64,000 nucleotides of DNA from Siphonodentalium dalli (lineage: Eukaryota; Mollusca; Scaphopoda; Gadilida; Siphonodentaliidae), in assembly GCA_032622095.1 (NCBI GenBank), contig CP136061.1, positions 127,670,754 to 127,734,753 of the forward strand, in the 5' to 3' direction. The position numbers and the translations under genes are program-made. Below, one piece after another: positions 59,257 to 64,000 of the stretch; the first letter of the stretch is position 1; each line of letters opens with the position of its first letter. The notes under the pieces were generated by a model. That model was not told where the DNA came from and made no database searches. It saw only the letters and a program-made list of their open reading frames with translations.

Positions 59257-60445
59257 AGCTAACTGGGACCTTGGCTAACTGGGACCTTGGGCTAACTGGG
59301 ACCTTGGCTAACTGGGACCATGACCAACTGGGACCTTGGCTAACTGGGACCTTTGGCTAACTGGGACCTTGCTTATATTTATTACATATATTAGTAGAAT
59401 AGAACATTGATAATAGAATATTGTTTGTTTTATTTATGTTATTGCTTCAAAAATGTTTTAGATTTGTTTCAACCTGACTTAATACAAAATAAAAAAAAAT
59501 ATATATATTGTCAATCTATAAAACTGAAGGTCACTATTTTAATTTCTTATTTGTATCTTATTTGTATCTTATATATTTCTATGAATATTTATTGTTAATA
59601 AAGTCAATCAAGTGATGGTTATTATGGGCATTCACAGTTAAGATGCAATAAAGTGATTGTTACTCATGGCATTCACAGTGAAGGTGTGAGTTTGTTTTGA
59701 AAGCGATTGTTGTTTTAATCAGTTGGTCCAGTTGATCTTGTGATCTAATCATTGTCAGCTTACTTGTGTTCACTTGTAACAACTGGCCAGTGAGTGTATT
59801 TAACAGTAAAGACAACATATGGACAGCTATATAGAGGCCAATTTACTGTCAGACAGCATCACAGCATATCAGCACAATGTCTTCTGAACCTGATGTAACG
59901 TGTATTTCGTGTGGCGATGTGGTTAGACCAAGACAAGAGGCCTTGAATTGTGATGGCTGCTCCCGATGGCAGCATCGCAAATGTAAGACTGGCATCACCA
60001 GAGATGTCTATCGAAATTCGGTCATAGGGGATATCAGCCAACATCCTCACAGAGAACCCATGGAGAGCACACAACAATCTATTGATGGGTTCCATGTTGC
60101 TAAGTTATATGCTAACAGTCTCGACGACAGCCTTGGAGACCCATTTGACGTGACGAGGGAAGTTAGATGCCGAGAACCTGAACCAGTTGAAGACTCCATC
60201 TAATTGTGTTTTTACTGTATTGTTTAATGTTATTTATCTAAAATGTTAACATTTCATTTGTTTTTAACTTTCTCGTGACTTTTAATGAAATGATTAATAA
60301 TATATCTGAAGGTCCCAGTTAGCCAAGGTCCCAGTTAGCCAAGGTCCCAGTTAGCCAGAAGGTCCCAGTTAGCCAAGGTCCCAGTTAGCCTGACTTGAGG
60401 TCCCAGTTAGCCAATGTCCCAGTTAGCCAAGGTCCCAGTTAGCTG
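59257..60445 (+). mobile_element. MULE-like element with tandem-repeat ends
   Basis: The left end is an array of GCTAACTGGGACCTTG units (59258-59372, about six copies, 15-18 bp period). The right end is an inverted array of AAGGTCCCAGTTAGCC (60309-60445, about seven copies). The outermost bases form AGCTAACTGGGACC...GGTCCCAGTTAGCT. Between them lies one zinc-finger-like ORF (59877-60203). No target duplication is obvious. Confidence 0.7.
59877..60203 (+). CDS. Zinc-finger-like ORF of a MULE-type element, 108 residues
   Basis: The ATG at 59877 follows AGCACA; the stop is TAA. Residues 8-40 carry CISCGDVVRPRQEAL, CDGCSRWQHRKC and TGITRDVYR: a C-x2-C...C-x2-C-x3-H-x2-C zinc-binding pattern like the PHD-type finger at the N-terminus of MULE transposases in marine invertebrates (from memory). 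The rest is polar (FHVAKLYANSLDDSLGDPF, then acidic) and contains no DDE motifs, so the transposase core has been deleted or the frame was shortened. It stands alone between the repeat-array ends. Confidence 0.55.
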   Translation: MSSEPDVTCISCGDVVRPRQEALNCDGCSRWQHRKCKTGITRDVYRNSVIGDISQHPHREPMESTQQSIDGFHVAKLYANSLDDSLGDPFDVTREVRCREPEPVEDSI

Positions 60446-60739
60446 GATACCTTCCAGATATATAACTTGCATAGGAATAATAACACAAAATTAAGATTTG
60501 AGCTTCACCTTACGTATAGTGGTCATTGGGAGTGCTGGTGTCCTACAACATTACCCCATGTGGTACATTGATACGAGCTATTCCGAGATCTGGCCCTTAA
60601 CCGGACTAGCCAGACCAGGTCCAACCTCATCTCATTGTGATTCTTATTTTCGTTGTTTGACCAAACCTCGAACTTAACGAATAATTGATGATGGAACCCC
60701 ACGAAACAAAAGTTATTTGCCATAACAAAGTCCACTCAA

Positions 60740-60832
60740 TGAGTAACGATACCGACCCGGTTTGCGGTATTGAATATCAGTACGGAACCGGTACCGAAAG
60801 TTGTGGTACCGTCGGTACTTTGACAACCCTGG
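60740..60832 (-). repeat. Possible solitary hAT-type end
   Basis: On minus, CAGGGTTGTCAAAGTACCGA then GGTACCACAACTTTCGGTAC. CAGGGTTGTCAA-type ends are common in hAT elements. The opposite end was not found, so this may be a fragment. Confidence 0.35.
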
Positions 60833-61518
60833 TCTCGGCGAGACGTTTATGATGCAATAGTATCCCTGAAAACTCTGACAAAGAGATTTTGATACAATAT
60901 ACGTGTACTGACGAAAAGGCCGGAGAAGAACGAAACATTGCAATGTCTATTCGTATTCAAACTCCAACAAAATCTGTATTAGCTCCTGATTTCGTATCAG
61001 AATGCTCTATCACAGGGAAAAGAAGAGCGATACTATACAACCGATCTCTATATTCCTCATAAATATAATATGAGAGAATTTGATATTAAAATTACGTGTG
61101 CTTCTATGTTGATATAGAAAAGCATTAGGTGCGCAGCTTTCAGCGCATGACGTCACTTGTTTATTTATAGGTCTTCTCCAATACTATAGGTATCACTGTT
61201 CGGAGCCGATGCAATCTCCTGCATTTCGCTATATATTTAGTGAGACGACAGTATTTATTGACCTTAACAGACACTTGCATGTCTGCATAATGCGAATATC
61301 AATGTTACCATTAGCCGTAACCAATCCTCGGTGACGTCTTATCGAACCTGAGATGCGTTGAACAAAAACTTCGGCAAGACTTAGTGCCGGTATTTCAGAT
61401 TCCCGTTAGTACAAAACAATAGGGATATCATCCAAAGGACAATGAAATATATTGGTACCGGTACAACGTTATCAGAACGTGTGTAGTTACAAGACACAAC
61501 CCCAGTAACTGTTTACAA

Positions 61519-62621
61519 TAGAGATGGGCGGTTGTGAAATTTTGCCTCGGTTTCGGTTGTGGAAAAAGAGTTGAGTCTCGGTTTCGGTTTCGGTTTTTAT
61601 TAATAAAAATTACTAATGTGAACAAAATCTAATTATGCTTCATCATATTACAAAGAAAACACACCAATTGTATCACCATAACTTGTGAGGTACATGTCCT
61701 TTTATAATATTAAATTATGTATCATATTGTTACTATTACATGTATATTGTTAATGTCCATGTCGAGTGGCAGTGCTAGAATGCAAGTGAGTCTGTGTATT
61801 GTGTATGACTGCAATTCAGCATCATATGATCATAAGTGTGAAATAATATAATGATCATTTATATTGGCATAAAAGTTGATAAAACTAATGTGTGTGACTA
61901 GATATATGTGTATAGTTATGATTTGAAAAATAAAATTGGAAATAAACAACAAAATGAAAATAAAACATGACTAGAATCTCTCAATCACATTATCTGGCTA
62001 TATGCCTATTACCATATTTAGGGAACATAATATTGTACACACTATACAGTATACATGCATCCAATACAAGTCACCTGAATGAGTGCTATTTCTCAACAGT
62101 TTACCGACAAACGGTATAATTCATTCCGGCTCCGATTCCGGCATAACATTTTTAATCAACGGCGCACAAATATATTTGACAATTTAACATCCAAACAGTG
62201 ATACAAACTAATAGGGAATGCGGGTAACAATCATTGATACCTTTTGATATCGTATCCTCGTTATCAAATTCACCTTTCAGAGTATTTGTACGGCCTTAAT
62301 GATTAAATAACATGAGAAATAAACTGACTAGTGTTGTGTTTACTACGGCGAAAATAGGTGTACACGGAAGCAACGTAATTAATTCGTCGCACGATTACAC
62401 CGTGCGAACTCCTTTCTGCATATATTACAGGCGGCACACTTTCTTATCTTTCTTTGAAAAATATTTCCACACAGGACTCGTTTGTTCGTCATGTTCTGCC
62501 ATGATTACAGGAAGTTGTGACAACCGAAACCACGGGTTTTCCCAACTTACCACCGTTGTCATTTCCGGTTTTTCCCGACAACCGAAACCGAACTGATTCC
62601 ACGGTTAACCGCCCATCTCTA
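61519..62621. mobile_element. hAT-like non-autonomous element, 1.1 kb
   Basis: Ends TAGAGATGGGCGGTT and AACCGCCCATCTCTA, flanked by an exact 8-bp duplication GTTTACAA (61511-61518 and 62622-62629). Subterminal GGTTTCGG repeats at the left (61548-61595) are mirrored by CCGAAACC at the right (62520-62592). Interior AT-rich, no transposase. Confidence 0.85.
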
Positions 62622-62629
62622 GTTTACAA

Positions 62630-64000
62630 GGCGCAATATAAATGCGCGGACAGGGTCAATGACCGACTGTAAATCGTGTCCAAGAGCAGGAACGTATAAC
62701 GAAACATATCGCTGCTGCTAGCTTCGTCTCCCATTTCAACTTTTTAACACATCGTTTTAAAAGCAATTATGAAATATGAGAGTCATTCATCTGATGAGCT
62801 ATAATGTAGACTACAGCCAATCATCGATAGGCATACTGCGGCACAATAATAGACGTTTCCCCGACGGGAATGAAACTTTCATGTCGCCTCCCATTCCAAT
62901 TTTGGGAAAATGAAAATAGCTATTTTCGGTTTCGTTTTGCAATAATAATTGAACATATATACGCAGACAACGAATAACTTCGTTCGTATTGAATACTGTA
63001 CATTATATATAGTTCAGGGAGTTAATTATTGTCTACATGACCTCGAATATGTAATAGTTGCCAGTTTTGGAATGGCAGACATGGCAAAATTCCAGTTTAT
63101 CAGTACGGTATCAGCTGTATCATTTTCTCCAAAACACATGCAGAAGTGAGGTCTAGGTCTATGTCTTTACGTGGGCGATGGCTTATAGTGAACCAGTCTT
63201 GCACACAATTGTTATCATGTGAAAAAAAATTTGATTCAAACATTAAACAAATCTATGTTTTCATCATGAATTGGAAATTTTTAAAATCTCCCTGATGACT
63301 TGCATGGAGCAATAGCTTATATTGACAACCCAATTTTGGCCAGAAATAGGCATGCATAACAGTTCCAACTGATGAATTAATAGAATGCCTTTTTCAATAA
63401 CATCAAGGTGAAACTGAAATCTAACTATAGTATGGCATTGCAGGATATATTCAAACAATAGGCAGTATACATGGTACCTTACGTGGAGACAATTCTCTAT
63501 AAAGGCTATTGATTACTTTCCCTTTTGCTAGAACAATGGTAGTAAATAATGAGTCTCAATTGTCCATACATAACACATTTCATGCCAGTTCTATAAAGAA
63601 TGGTGTCTTCATTCAGCGAGACAAGACCGAGAAATGCCGCATATTTTGTCCTCTGTTCCCTAAGATGATAAAGTGTTATTGATATGCAAGCCAGTCAGAT
63701 TATGGTGCACATTTCAACAATCTACTTTCTCTGGGTCATGGAGAAAAGCAAAAATGCATGTAAACAATTTGGAAATAAGACAAAAACATAAACAGATATA
63801 TATTGGCCCAGTACTAACGGGTCACAAGATATTAATGCGGTCTGACTGTGGTCTACCTAGTGGTCCAGTGTATCAACATGACACTTCTCATGAAAACTCC
63901 AGTTGGGATCGCCACCAAGATCGTCCCCCAGCAGAGGCTCTGACCTTGGACTGGGAGAACATGTTTGCATATTTATGCATTTCCTCCCATAGCATCACAA
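62630..64000. other. Intron or intergenic DNA right of the hAT element
   Basis: No exon continuing the NPAT-like gene, no repeat and no RNA gene recognised on either strand. Confidence 0.35.

Noticed and set aside
63069-63149. Short plus frame MADMAKFQFISTVSAVSFSP
   Set aside because: It looks superficially like a WD40 start, but it is on the wrong strand for PEX7, whose exon 1 is clearly at 57719-57827.
58247-64000. Second NPAT exon inside the window
   Set aside because: I looked for an acceptor followed by a Tyr-Leu continuation of the LisH helix and found none that stayed open.

Overview
This is a 64 kb piece of an AT-rich animal nuclear genome. Protein-coding exons are short, spliced at GT-AG sites, and embedded in long introns full of repeats. 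Four animal genes are recognisable by reading exons in frame across splice junctions. I infer an invertebrate bilaterian with a large repeat load: an invertebrate deuterostome such as a hemichordate or lancelet, or a mollusc-like lophotrochozoan. The phylum cannot be fixed from the sequence alone.

Genes, left to right. (1) The 3' end of SMARCAD1, an SNF2-family chromatin remodeller, on + (last four coding exons, 1752-10554). (2) IRAK1BP1, a SIMPL-domain protein, on - (15196-26086, three coding exons). It converges on SMARCAD1, and a 9.7 kb nest of mobile elements separates its exons 1 and 2. (3) A complete PEX7, the WD40 receptor for PTS2 peroxisomal cargo, on - (34217-57827, ten coding exons, 316 residues). 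(4) A first coding exon on + starting at 58183 that resembles the N-terminal LisH segment of NPAT. It lies 355 bp from the PEX7 start, so the two genes are head to head and probably share a promoter. The four genes have unrelated housekeeping or signalling roles; nothing suggests a pathway cluster.

Most of the remaining sequence is mobile DNA, often nested and mostly without a coding transposase. I see: TTAA-flanked hairpin MITEs with CCCTTT ends (piggyBac-like); TA-flanked CAGT...ACTG elements (Tc1/mariner-like), including a palindromic MITE family; hAT-like elements with exact 8-bp target duplications (8122-10279, 61519-62621); a 2.46 kb inverted-repeat element cutting a LINE reverse-transcriptase ORF in two with an 8-bp duplication; a tRNA-derived SINE; a ~2 kb repeat present twice (19760 and 47021), the second copy split by a 920 bp element; a MULE-like element whose ends are tandem 16-18 bp repeats; and a 4.7 kb foldback palindrome in the last PEX7 intron carrying two divergent decayed copies of the same protein gene.

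The most unusual structures are that palindrome, the hairpin MITEs sitting end to end and sharing one TTAA, a MITE inserted 6 bp inside a SMARCAD1 intron, and the repeat-ended zinc-finger element at 59257-60445. No prokaryotic features, CRISPR arrays or rRNA genes were seen.
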